From Geoalkalibacter subterraneus (GTDB lineage: Bacteria > Desulfobacterota > Desulfuromonadia > Desulfuromonadales > Geoalkalibacteraceae): 64,000 nucleotides of DNA. Below are positions 33,287 to 41,096 of this stretch, piece after piece. Numbering within the stretch: the first letter of the stretch is position 1; each line of letters starts with the position of its first letter. The DNA is taken from contig NZ_CP010311.1 of the NCBI RefSeq assembly GCF_000827125.1, forward strand, positions 3,183,001 through 3,247,000. Reading direction: 5' to 3'. The notes beneath the pieces are model-generated. The model had not been told where the DNA came from. It made no database searches and saw nothing but the letters and a program-made list of their open reading frames with translations. The translations under genes were made by a program, and so were the position numbers.

Positions 33287-34177
33287 ATGAGCGATCACTC
33301 TCCCTGCGCCCCGGTACGGTCGAAAGACGCCGCCCCTGCCACGGGCGGCGCCATGACCATCGGCGACGAAGAATTCAATCTGCTGCGCCGGCTGATCAAA
33401 AGCCGCTTCGGCATCAACCTCACTGACCAGAAGCGCTCGCTGGTGGTGGGGCGGCTGCAGAAGCTGCTGCGCGGCGAGGGGTTCGTTAATTTCAAGCAGT
33501 ACTACGAATACCTGGTCAACGATAAAAGCGAACGGGGTCTGAGCGAGCTGATCAATCGCATCTCGACCAACCACACGTATTTCAACCGGGAAAAGGCTCA
33601 TTTCGATTTTTTTCAGCAGACCGCCCTGCCGGCGGTGGTCGAGATGATGCGCCGCCAGAACAACCGCGACCTGCGCATCTGGTGCGCGGGCTGCTCGTCG
33701 GGAGAAGAGCCCTACACCCTGCAGATGCTGATGATGGAACATTTCGGCAGCGAGTATTCGAAATGGGACGCCGGCATCCTGGCGACCGACATCTCCGAGC
33801 GGGTGCTCTCCATCGCCCGCGCCGGCATCTACCCGCAGGAGCGGGTGGCGCAGCTGCCGCAGCCGCTGCAGAATAAATATTTCCGCAAGCTGCCCGACGG
33901 CAATTGCCAGGTCACTGAAGCGGTGCGCAAAGAGATCGTTTACCGGCGCTTCAACCTGATGAACGAGAAATTCCCGTTCAAGAAACCGTTTCACATGGTC
34001 TTCTGTCGTAACGTCATGATTTACTTCGATCAGCAGACACGCGAGGGGCTGGTGCAGAGATTCAATCAATCCACTGTCAACGGGGGGTATCTGTTCATCG
34101 GGCATTCGGAAACCCTCGGCCGCAATCACGCACTGTACCGCTATGTGATGCCCGCCGTTTTCCAGAAAGGGGCCTGA
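33287..34177 (+). CDS. cheR: Chemotaxis methyltransferase CheR
   Basis: CheR methylates receptor glutamates using S-adenosylmethionine. The 296-residue protein has the N-terminal helical domain (FNLLRRLIKSRFGINLTDQK), then ISTNHTYFNREKAHFDFF (conserved T-x-F-x-R-E region). The SAM site is RIWCAGCSSGEEPYTLQML, with LATDISERVLSIARAGIYP and FHMVFCRNVMIYFD. The start may be the ATG at 33287 or an internal ATG at 33353; neither has a strong ribosome-binding site. Confidence 0.95.
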   Translation: MSDHSPCAPVRSKDAAPATGGAMTIGDEEFNLLRRLIKSRFGINLTDQKRSLVVGRLQKLLRGEGFVNFKQYYEYLVNDKSERGLSELINRISTNHTYFNREKAHFDFFQQTALPAVVEMMRRQNNRDLRIWCAGCSSGEEPYTLQMLMMEHFGSEYSKWDAGILATDISERVLSIARAGIYPQERVAQLPQPLQNKYFRKLPDGNCQVTEAVRKEIVYRRFNLMNEKFPFKKPFHMVFCRNVMIYFDQQTREGLVQRFNQSTVNGGYLFIGHSETLGRNHALYRYVMPAVFQKGA

Positions 34178-34183
34178 GAACCC

Positions 34184-35248
34184 ATGGCGATAAGAAAAGT
34201 CCGTGTTCTGATCGTCGATGACTCCGCTCTGGTGCGCCAGATCCTGACCCAGGGTCTGTCCGGCGATCCCAACATCGAAGTCGTCGGCTCCGCAGCCGAT
34301 CCCTACCAGGCGCGCGACAAGATCGTCGCCCTCAAGCCCGACGTCCTCACCCTCGATGTCGAGATGCCGCGCATGGACGGGGTGGAGTTTCTGCGCCGCC
34401 TGATGCCGCAGCACCCCATGCCGGTAGTGATGGTCAGCTCGCTGACCCAGAAGGGCAAGCAGATCACCATCGACGCGCTGGAAGCCGGCGCGGTGGATTT
34501 CGTCGCCAAGCCGACCTCCGACGTGGCGCGCGGGCTGCAGGCAATGATGCTGGAGTTGCGGGTCAAGGTCAAAATCGCCTCGACCGCCAACGTCGAGCAC
34601 TGGAAAAACCGCCCGCCCGCAGGCGCTCCCCGCCCCGCCGTGGTTTCCAGCGGCGCGCTGGCTGAATCGACCGACAAGGTTATCGCCATCGGAGCCTCAA
34701 CAGGCGGCACCGAAGCGATCAAGAAAGTGATCACCCGTTTTCCCGCCACCTCACCCGGAGTCGTGATCGTACAGCACATGCCGGCCGGCTTTACCCGCAT
34801 GTTCAGCGAACGCCTCAACCAGCTGTGCGCCATGGAGGTCAAGGAGGCCGAACACGGCGACCGCGTCATGTCGGGACGGATTCTGGTCGCACCCGGGGAA
34901 AAACAGATGCGGGTGATTCGCTCTGGCGGATTCTACCAGGTGCTGTGCGAGCCGGGGGAAAAGGTCAGCGGCCACTGCCCGTCGGTGGACGTGATGATGC
35001 ACTCGGTGGCCAAGCATGTCGGCCGCAACGCCGTTGCCGCCATGCTCACCGGCATGGGCGCCGATGGTGCCGACGGCATGAGCGCCATGCGCAAGGCAGG
35101 CGCGCGCTGCATCGCACAGGACGAAGCCACCTCGGTGGTCTTCGGCATGCCCAAAGTGGCCTTTGAACGCGGCGGAGCCGAACGACTGCTGCCCATTGAC
35201 GACATCGGGCCGGCCCTGCTGCGGCTGGTAACAGAGAAGCGCGCATGA
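34184..35248 (+). CDS. cheB: Chemotaxis methylesterase/response regulator CheB
   Basis: CheB removes receptor methyl groups and deamidates receptors when phosphorylated by CheA. The 354-residue product has a receiver (VLIVDDSALVRQIL, phospho-Asp in LTLDVEMPRMDGVEFL, Lys in FVAKPTSD). A short linker leads to the methylesterase domain with the catalytic triad region: Ser in IGASTGGTEAIK, His in VIVQHMPAGFT, Asp in LTGMGADGADGM. It is coupled to cheD by a 4-bp ATGA overlap. Confidence 0.97.
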   Translation: MAIRKVRVLIVDDSALVRQILTQGLSGDPNIEVVGSAADPYQARDKIVALKPDVLTLDVEMPRMDGVEFLRRLMPQHPMPVVMVSSLTQKGKQITIDALEAGAVDFVAKPTSDVARGLQAMMLELRVKVKIASTANVEHWKNRPPAGAPRPAVVSSGALAESTDKVIAIGASTGGTEAIKKVITRFPATSPGVVIVQHMPAGFTRMFSERLNQLCAMEVKEAEHGDRVMSGRILVAPGEKQMRVIRSGGFYQVLCEPGEKVSGHCPSVDVMMHSVAKHVGRNAVAAMLTGMGADGADGMSAMRKAGARCIAQDEATSVVFGMPKVAFERGGAERLLPIDDIGPALLRLVTEKRA

Positions 35249-35733
35249 GTCTACTTGTTCTCGGCATCGGCGACCTGGGCGCCACTAAAAACCGCGACGA
35301 CCTGGTGAAGACCTACGCCCTAGGTTCCTGCGTGGCGGTCGTCATGCTCGACCCCAAAACGCGCACCGTCGGCATGGTGCACTGCGCCCTGCCCGAGGCT
35401 CGCATCAATCCGGACAAGGCCAAGGAGCGGCCCGGCTATTTCGCCGACACCGGCATCCCCATGCTGCTGCGCGAGATGGCCAAGCACGGCTGCGACCCCT
35501 CAGGGCGCGGCTTTATCGTGAAAATGGCGGGCGGCGCGCGGGTCATGGACCCCAACGACACCTTCAACATCGGCAAGCGCAACCATCTTGCGGCGCGCAA
35601 GGCTCTCTGGGCGCTCGGCCTGGGCGCAGTAGCCGAGGATGTGGGCGGCAATTTCAGCCGCACTGTCACCGTTACGGTGCGCAACGGCGAGGTGATGCTC
35701 TCCTCGCCGGGCCGCCCGAACTGGAAATTGTAA
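35245..35733 (+). CDS. cheD: Chemoreceptor glutamine deamidase CheD
   Basis: CheD deamidates receptor glutamines and, in other bacteria, binds CheC. The 162-residue protein carries the family's catalytic pattern: Cys in YALGSCVAVVMLDPKTRTVG, His in GMVHCALPEA and the GGARVMD block, with NIGKRNHLAARKALW. It is in the same operon as several CheC/CheX-type phosphatases, which fits CheD-CheC cooperation. Start codon overlaps the cheB stop. Confidence 0.96.
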   Translation: MSLLVLGIGDLGATKNRDDLVKTYALGSCVAVVMLDPKTRTVGMVHCALPEARINPDKAKERPGYFADTGIPMLLREMAKHGCDPSGRGFIVKMAGGARVMDPNDTFNIGKRNHLAARKALWALGLGAVAEDVGGNFSRTVTVTVRNGEVMLSSPGRPNWKL

Positions 35734-35743
35734 AGGGACGCTT

Positions 35744-36616
35744 ATGGAACCGACTACGGACCGCAAAGCGATCATCGAAGCCATCCAGAAAGCGCCCATG
35801 CTCTCGCCCAACGCATCGCGGCTGCTGCAGGTCACCTCGACCAAAGATCACGAGATGGCCGAAGTGATCGAGATCGTCAAAACGGATGCCCACCTCACCG
35901 CGCGGGTGCTCAAGATCGTCAACTCGGCGGCGTTTGGGCTGCTTTACGAGATCACCTCCATCGAGCGCGCCGTCAATTACCTGGGCGAACGCATGGTGGT
36001 GGGGCTGGCCATCGGCGATTGCGCCTCGCAGCTTTTTCAAAAGCCCATGGAGGGCTACGACGGTGCCAGGGGCAGCCTGTGGCAGCATGATCTGCTCACG
36101 GCCATCGCCTCACGCGAGGTGGCAGCTTACTGTACCGTACCCCTCAACCGCGATTTGGCCTTTACTGCAGGGCTGCTGCACGACATCGGCAAAGCGCTGA
36201 TCTCCGATTTTCTCAAGGGCACCGCGCCGGACATGCTGCGTGAAATCGAGGAATCGCTGCTCAACGACTATGTGGAAGGGGAACGCGAAACCCTCGGCAT
36301 CGATCATCCCGAAGCCGGCGCGGTGCTGGCCGATGCATGGAAACTGCCGCCGGCGCTGATTTCAGCGATCCGCCACCATCATGCTCCACGTGAAGCCGCT
36401 GCTGAACACCAGGCGCTGACTTATGCCGTGCATCTCGGCGATATTGTCGCCATGATGGCCGGCTGCGGCACCGGCGCCGATACGCTGCGCTATCACATGG
36501 ATGAGTCCTATACCAGGCTGTTCAAACTCGATCAGGACAGTCTGTACGGCATCATCCTGACCGCTAACGAAGAATTCGAAAAGATCACCACCTCAATGGC
36601 CGAACTCAAGGAGTAA
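35744..36616 (+). CDS. HDOD-domain signalling protein
   Basis: HDOD proteins resemble HD phosphohydrolases but usually act as signalling or scaffold modules. The 290-residue product is one long HDOD domain. It contains APMLSPNASRLLQVTSTKDH, then LTARVLKIVNSAAFGLLYEI, the HD-like LLHDIGKALISDFLKGTA and LIDHPEAGAVLADAWKLPPA-type motif (read as GIDHPEAGAVLADAWKLPPA). The LLHDIGK pair is retained, so catalysis cannot be ruled out. It sits between cheD and a receiver gene, so a link to chemotaxis is likely by context. ATG follows AAAGGGA. Confidence 0.9.
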   Translation: MEPTTDRKAIIEAIQKAPMLSPNASRLLQVTSTKDHEMAEVIEIVKTDAHLTARVLKIVNSAAFGLLYEITSIERAVNYLGERMVVGLAIGDCASQLFQKPMEGYDGARGSLWQHDLLTAIASREVAAYCTVPLNRDLAFTAGLLHDIGKALISDFLKGTAPDMLREIEESLLNDYVEGERETLGIDHPEAGAVLADAWKLPPALISAIRHHHAPREAAAEHQALTYAVHLGDIVAMMAGCGTGADTLRYHMDESYTRLFKLDQDSLYGIILTANEEFEKITTSMAELKE

Positions 36617-36621
36617 ATGGC

Positions 36622-37026
36622 GTGGATAGAATTATTATCGCCGACGACTCGGAAACAGCGCGCATGTTCATCAAACGCTGCCTGGAAATCATCGGCCTGC
36701 GCGATGCGCAGTTTCTCGAGGCCGCCAACGGACGCGACGCCCTGCAGCTGGCCAAGGAGCAGTTCGCGAAAGGAGAGCCGGTCGACCTGCTGGTCTCCGA
36801 TCTCAACATGCCGGTCATGGACGGCGTGACCCTGCTCAAATGGGTCAAAACCAGCCCCAGGCTGGTGCAGCTGCCGGTGCTGATCATCACCAGCGCAGGT
36901 AACCCGGCCAAGGAGCAGGAGCTTATGGAGCAGGGCGCACTCGCCGTTCTCAACAAGCCGGTATCGCCCGCCAACCTGCTCAAGGCTCTCGGCTCCATGA
37001 TCGACACGGAGGATGGCTATGCCTGA
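36622..37026 (+). CDS. Stand-alone receiver (CheY-like) protein
   Basis: A 134-residue single receiver domain. The acidic pair and phospho-Asp are intact (IIADDSETARMFI; LLVSDLNMPVMDGVTLL), with Ser in LIITSAGNPAKEQ and the Lys in VLNKPVSPANLL. Translation starts at GTG, 8 bp after AAGGAG. It overlaps the next gene, a CheX-like phosphatase, so the pair may form a receiver-phosphatase couple. It is distinct from the cheY at 37635. Confidence 0.92.
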   Translation: MDRIIIADDSETARMFIKRCLEIIGLRDAQFLEAANGRDALQLAKEQFAKGEPVDLLVSDLNMPVMDGVTLLKWVKTSPRLVQLPVLIITSAGNPAKEQELMEQGALAVLNKPVSPANLLKALGSMIDTEDGYA

Positions 37027-37501
37027 GGCTGCACCAAAACTGCAAAAGGCCATGGAGCAGGCGGTCACCACCACCCTGGAAAACATGGCGTTCATGGAAG
37101 CGCGCGCGCTGCATAAGGACCACGACTGCCTCGGCTCTTCCCCGGTTTACTGCGCCAACCTGCTGGTGCATGACCCCATTCAGGGGGAGCTGGTGATGAT
37201 CATGTCTGAAGAGCTGCTTAAACAGATCGCCGGCAATATCTACGCCCTGCCGGAGGAAGAGCTAAACGACCGGATGCTCGCCGACCTTATGAGCGAGCTG
37301 CTCAATACCATCGCCGGCATTTTTCTGACCGAGTTGCTGCCGAGCGACCAGACCTTCGGTATAGGCCTGCCCTCCATCAGCCGCGACGAGTGCCATGAAC
37401 TCGAACCACCGGTGGAGCGCTGGCATTTCCAGATCGACGGCCGACATTTCTGTTTCAGCGCCGGGGGCAGCGCCTGGCGGAAGTTTGAGGAAGAGAACTG
37501 A
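37019..37501 (+). CDS. CheX/CheC-type phosphatase-like protein (1)
   Basis: CheC/CheX/FliY proteins dephosphorylate CheY-P through a D/S-x3-E-x2-N active site. Here the motif is D89-L-M-S-E93-L-L-N96 with a downstream Pro 22 residues after the Asn (GIGLPSI). The 160-residue protein is otherwise divergent (N-terminus PEAAPKLQKAMEQAVTTTLE). The ATG at 37019 was chosen because GGAGG (37008-37012) is too close to the first in-frame ATG at 37013. It overlaps the end of the receiver gene. Substrate preference is unknown. Confidence 0.78.
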   Translation: MPEAAPKLQKAMEQAVTTTLENMAFMEARALHKDHDCLGSSPVYCANLLVHDPIQGELVMIMSEELLKQIAGNIYALPEEELNDRMLADLMSELLNTIAGIFLTELLPSDQTFGIGLPSISRDECHELEPPVERWHFQIDGRHFCFSAGGSAWRKFEEEN

Positions 37502-37510
37502 ATCTATAAA

Positions 37511-37598
37511 CTCTCCTCCCACCAGCGGGGAGGCTGGGAGGGGGTGAGCTTTCACAACAACCCCCACCCCGGCCCTCCCCCGCTGGGAGAGGGAGAAA
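37511..37598. repeat. BIME-like G/C palindromic repeat, copy C (inverted pair)
   Basis: Third inverted pair of the family (CCACCAGCGGGGAGGCTGGG facing CCGGCCCTCCCCCGCTGGGA). It splits the operon between the CheX-like gene and cheY. Confidence 0.75.
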
Positions 37599-37634
37599 AT
37601 CAAAAACATAACTCACTGCAAGGAGGATAAAACC

Positions 37635-38006
37635 ATGGCAGCTAAAGTACTGATTATCGACGATTCCAACACCATGCGTAAAATCGTGCAGCGCTCTCTG
37701 CGCCAGGCAGGCTTCGAATTCGAAAAGATCCTCGAAGCCGGTGACGGCCAGGAAGCTCTCGGCCTGCTTGAAAATGAAGAAGTCGATTTCATTCTCTCCG
37801 ACATCAACATGCCCAACATGGACGGCATCGAGTTCCTGCGGCAGAAAAAGGACAACGCCGCCATCAAGGATATTCCGGTGGTCATGATCACCACCGAGGC
37901 GGGCAACGACATCCTGGGCGAAGCCAAGTCTCTTGGCGCCAAGGGCAGCATCAAAAAGCCCTTCACTGCGGACCAGGTTCAGGACGTTCTTGGCGAATTC
38001 CTCTGA
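37635..38006 (+). CDS. cheY: Chemotaxis response regulator CheY
   Basis: CheY-P binds the flagellar switch. The 123-residue receiver has all key residues: VLIIDDSNTMRKIVQ (acidic pair), phospho-Asp in FILSDINMPNMDGIEFL, Thr in VVMITTEAG, and Lys in GSIKKPFTADQV. A strong AAGGAGGA ribosome-binding site precedes the ATG. Two CheX genes and the tandem phosphatase follow directly, so this is the likely target of those phosphatases. Confidence 0.95.
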   Translation: MAAKVLIIDDSNTMRKIVQRSLRQAGFEFEKILEAGDGQEALGLLENEEVDFILSDINMPNMDGIEFLRQKKDNAAIKDIPVVMITTEAGNDILGEAKSLGAKGSIKKPFTADQVQDVLGEFL

Positions 38007-38068
38007 TACTGCGGGCGGCTGCCACTGCGGCGCCGTCTCTCATACCTCTCTAACAACAGGAGTCGACC

Positions 38069-38530
38069 TTGGATCTGGCAAAAATCATTACGGATGCCAC
38101 CCAGGAAATTTTCGAGACCATGATCATGGTGGAGGTCACCCCCGGTGAGCCCAGCAGGGAAAACGGGCAGACGCACTACTGCACCGTGTCGGGCATGATC
38201 GGGCTGGCAGGGCTTTTCAAAGGGATGATCGCCATCCACGCCCCGGATGAAGTGGCCAAATCGATCACCTCGAATTTTCTCGGGATGGATGTGGACGAAG
38301 TCAACGAAGACGTCACCGACGCCATCGGCGAGCTGGCCAACATGCTGGCGGGCAACGCCAAAATGGCCCTCAGCCAGAACGGCAAGGACATCACCCTTTC
38401 GATCCCCTCCACCATCTCCGGTGAGGAATACACTATTAGCTGCGCCATCGACACCGATCGTGTCGTGATGCCGTTTACCATGGAGCAGGGCAAATTCGTG
38501 GTGGAACTGCAGGTCGAAAAGCAGGAGTAA
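38069..38530 (+). CDS. CheX family CheY-P phosphatase-like protein (2)
   Basis: A 153-residue CheX-type protein. The active-site motif is D84-A-I-G-E88-L-A-N91, with the downstream Pro in LSIPSTISGEEY. CheX enzymes are dimeric CheY-P phosphatases lacking a receptor partner. The start is TTG at 38069 with AGGAG 7 bp upstream. It is about 60 bp after cheY and shares the same residue numbering of the active site with the next gene, so the two look like a tandem duplication. Confidence 0.9.
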   Translation: MDLAKIITDATQEIFETMIMVEVTPGEPSRENGQTHYCTVSGMIGLAGLFKGMIAIHAPDEVAKSITSNFLGMDVDEVNEDVTDAIGELANMLAGNAKMALSQNGKDITLSIPSTISGEEYTISCAIDTDRVVMPFTMEQGKFVVELQVEKQE

Positions 38531-38593
38531 GGCGGTGAACTCGACGCATCAGACAACCACTGAGCCGAACGCCGACAAGAGGATTGACAGAAC

Positions 38594-39046
38594 GTGAACT
38601 ATGGTCAGATAATCGCCGATGCTGTCACGGATGTTTTCTCCACCATGCTGATGATAGAGGTCAGCCCGCAGGACGCCTGTGATCAGTCCATGCTCTTCAT
38701 CCCCGCCGGCGCCTCGGGAATGCTCGGTTTTTCCGGGGATGTGGCCGGGATGCTCACCATCCACTGTCCTGAGGCGGTGGCGCTGAGCATCACCTGCGGT
38801 TTTCTCGGCATGGAGGTAAGCGAGATCGGCGAAGAGGTCAAGGATGCCATCGGAGAACTGGTCAATATGGTGGCGGGCGGCCTCAAAGACGGCCTGGCCG
38901 GGCAGGAGCGCGACATCAAGCTCGCCATTCCCACCACCATCGCCGGCCGCTCCTTTCGCATCTCCTCGAAGAGCGACGTGGGGCATCTGTGCCTGCCTTT
39001 CGACATGGAAGCCGGGCGTTTTTACGTGGAATTGAAATATAAATAA
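38594..39046 (+). CDS. CheX family CheY-P phosphatase-like protein (3)
   Basis: A 150-residue CheX paralogue with the motif D84-A-I-G-E88-L-V-N91 and Pro in LAIPTTIAGRSF. N-terminal NYGQIIADAVTDVFSTMLMI parallels DLAKIITDATQEIFETMIMV of the neighbour. The start is GTG. The two proteins may form homo- or heterodimers (inference). Confidence 0.9.
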   Translation: MNYGQIIADAVTDVFSTMLMIEVSPQDACDQSMLFIPAGASGMLGFSGDVAGMLTIHCPEAVALSITCGFLGMEVSEIGEEVKDAIGELVNMVAGGLKDGLAGQERDIKLAIPTTIAGRSFRISSKSDVGHLCLPFDMEAGRFYVELKYK

Positions 39047-39083
39047 TCAGTGAAGATCCCGCCAGAGGGATCGGGAAAGTTGC

Positions 39084-41069
39084 GTGAAAAAAGCCGTCGT
39101 TGACAGCGTTCTCAAATCCGCGATCGGCAAGCTCGCCGAGGAGATTGCCGCCCTGCTCGGCGAGGAGTTCAAACTCTCCGAACCGAACATGGCCGCGCTT
39201 TCCAAGGAAGAGTTTTTTGAAACTCCGCGGGAGAAGTGCGCCCTCACCCGGCTGAAAACCAGCGGCGATGCTGAAGGCGAGGCGGCGGTCGTCCTGCCCC
39301 TCAAAGACGCCATTCTGCTGGGCGGCACTCTGATCATGCTGCCCGATGACGAGCTGGCGGAAAAAGTCAAAAATCCCGACCTCGCCGGTGAAGAGGGCGA
39401 CGCCTTCGGCGAGATCGCCAACATCCTCGCCGGCTCTATCACCTCGACCTTCGAGGAGATGTTCCCCAAAAAACTTCACTTCGTTAAAAGCGCCTGCGAA
39501 AACCTGGTTCCCACCAAGGTCGACATGGACTCCGACCAGCCCTTTGCGCCAGGGCACTACCACGTCACCGCCAGCGGAATGACCCTGGCCGGCAAAAAGC
39601 TCGGCAATATTGAAATTGTGCTCCCTTTTGCCCTGCTCGGCATGGAGCCGCCGCAAGGGGAACAGACCAAAGCGAAAACTGAATCAGGGGATAAGGCGCC
39701 GGAGAAGAAAACGGCCGCAAGCACCAGCGAGGAATCAAGCGCCGAAGAGCGGCAGGCTGCCGCCCGGGTCACCTCAGAGGCGCTGTCGGAAGACCCCGGC
39801 GCGGACGAGGAGAAATCCGACGTAGCCGCAAAAGAGCAGAACGAGCCGGAGGAGGTCGCGAAGGAGGAAAAGGAGGAGACGGCAGAGAAGCCGCAGCCTT
39901 CAGCTGAAAAGCCCGAGGCGGAGAAGAAAAAAGGGGTGCCGCGCAAGGTCGTCGACAATGTCCTCGACAGCGTTTTCAAAGAGATCGCCAAAGATCTCAG
40001 CGACCTGATCGGCAAGACCCTCAAGTGTGCCGGCCCCTCTTATCAACCGCTGAGCAAAGAGGATTATCTCGCCCTGCCGCGCGACAAGGGCGCGATTTCA
40101 TTTCTTGAAACCAGCGGCGACGCAAAGGGCAATGCCTTTCTCATCGTGCGACAGAAGGACGCCATTCTGTTTGGCGGCACCCTGGTCATGCTGCCGGAGG
40201 AGGAGCTGCGCGCCAAGGTCAAAGCCTGCGATTTCGACGGCGAGGAAGGCGATGCCTACGGTGAGGTGGCCAACATCATCGCCGGGTCTCTCGCCAAAGT
40301 CATCGGCGAGCAATATCCGCGCAAGCTGCACTTCAAGCGCACCAAGGTCGAACCTTTCATCCCCACCAAGATCGACCCCGGTGGCAACGAACCCTTCGCT
40401 CCCGGGGAATACTATCTCGGCACCTGCCAGATGGCCCTCGACGGCAAAGCCCTGGGGGAACTCGATCTGCTGTTTCCACTGGGGATCCTCGACGTTCACA
40501 TCGAGCAAGAAAAGCCGGCAGAGGCAGCTGAAGACCAGGGAGAAGGGGCTGCCGCTAAATCGGTCGCCGGCGATGGCGGGAAGAAAGCCCGCCCCGCATC
40601 CACCAGTTCATCATCCATCAGCGCCGACGACCTGGCCGCCCTGCAGGCGGCCGCCACCACAGACGAAGATGACGACAACCGGCCTGCCACCGTTCTGGTT
40701 CTGGCCGATAACAATGAAGCGGCCGCCCCCTTCAATGACGTACTGGCAGAGCATGGAATCACGCACCAGAGCCTGAGCTTCAAGGACAATATCAAGCAGT
40801 CGGTGCAGGGCAGAAATGTGACGGGGATTTTCCTGGTGATGGAAGAAGTCGGTGAACAGGGGATGGCCACGGCCATCAAAATAAAATCGGCTTTAAAAAC
40901 CGGCACTCCGCTGATCATGGCCGGCCCCGCCTGGACCCGCAGCGCGGTTCTGCAGGCGGTTCGCTACGGCGCCTGCGACATCCTGGTCACACCGGCCAAC
41001 TCCGAAGAAATCAGCGAAAAAGTCAGCCGCCATTTCGGCACGGTAACAGCCACAGCGGCGGCTCTGTAG
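39084..41069 (+). CDS. Tandem CheC/CheX-like phosphatase with C-terminal degenerate receiver
   Basis: A 661-residue protein of unusual build. Residues about 1-190 and 291-475 are two homologous domains (LSKEEFFETPREKCALTRLK vs LSKEDYLALPRDKGAISFLE). Each has a D-x3-E-x2-N phosphatase motif: D106-A-F-G-E110-I-A-N113 and D390-A-Y-G-E394-V-A-N397. A Lys/Glu-rich linker (about 192-290) separates them. Residues about 535-655 resemble a CheY fold (TVLVLADNNEAAAPFNDVLA, ACDILVTPANSEEISEK). The usual phospho-Asp is lacking there (GIFLVMEEVGEQG instead). The start is GTG. Function in CheY-P removal or as a sink is inference; no close named family is recalled. Confidence 0.82.
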   Translation: MKKAVVDSVLKSAIGKLAEEIAALLGEEFKLSEPNMAALSKEEFFETPREKCALTRLKTSGDAEGEAAVVLPLKDAILLGGTLIMLPDDELAEKVKNPDLAGEEGDAFGEIANILAGSITSTFEEMFPKKLHFVKSACENLVPTKVDMDSDQPFAPGHYHVTASGMTLAGKKLGNIEIVLPFALLGMEPPQGEQTKAKTESGDKAPEKKTAASTSEESSAEERQAAARVTSEALSEDPGADEEKSDVAAKEQNEPEEVAKEEKEETAEKPQPSAEKPEAEKKKGVPRKVVDNVLDSVFKEIAKDLSDLIGKTLKCAGPSYQPLSKEDYLALPRDKGAISFLETSGDAKGNAFLIVRQKDAILFGGTLVMLPEEELRAKVKACDFDGEEGDAYGEVANIIAGSLAKVIGEQYPRKLHFKRTKVEPFIPTKIDPGGNEPFAPGEYYLGTCQMALDGKALGELDLLFPLGILDVHIEQEKPAEAAEDQGEGAAAKSVAGDGGKKARPASTSSSSISADDLAALQAAATTDEDDDNRPATVLVLADNNEAAAPFNDVLAEHGITHQSLSFKDNIKQSVQGRNVTGIFLVMEEVGEQGMATAIKIKSALKTGTPLIMAGPAWTRSAVLQAVRYGACDILVTPANSEEISEKVSRHFGTVTATAAAL

Positions 41070-41096
41070 ATCATCCGGAACTCGCCGTGCAGGGCA

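Noticed and set aside
33284-34600. Long open frame (438 codons) on the minus strand opposite cheR and cheB
   Set aside because: It runs across two well-defined genes and has no recognisable motif; treated as a shadow.
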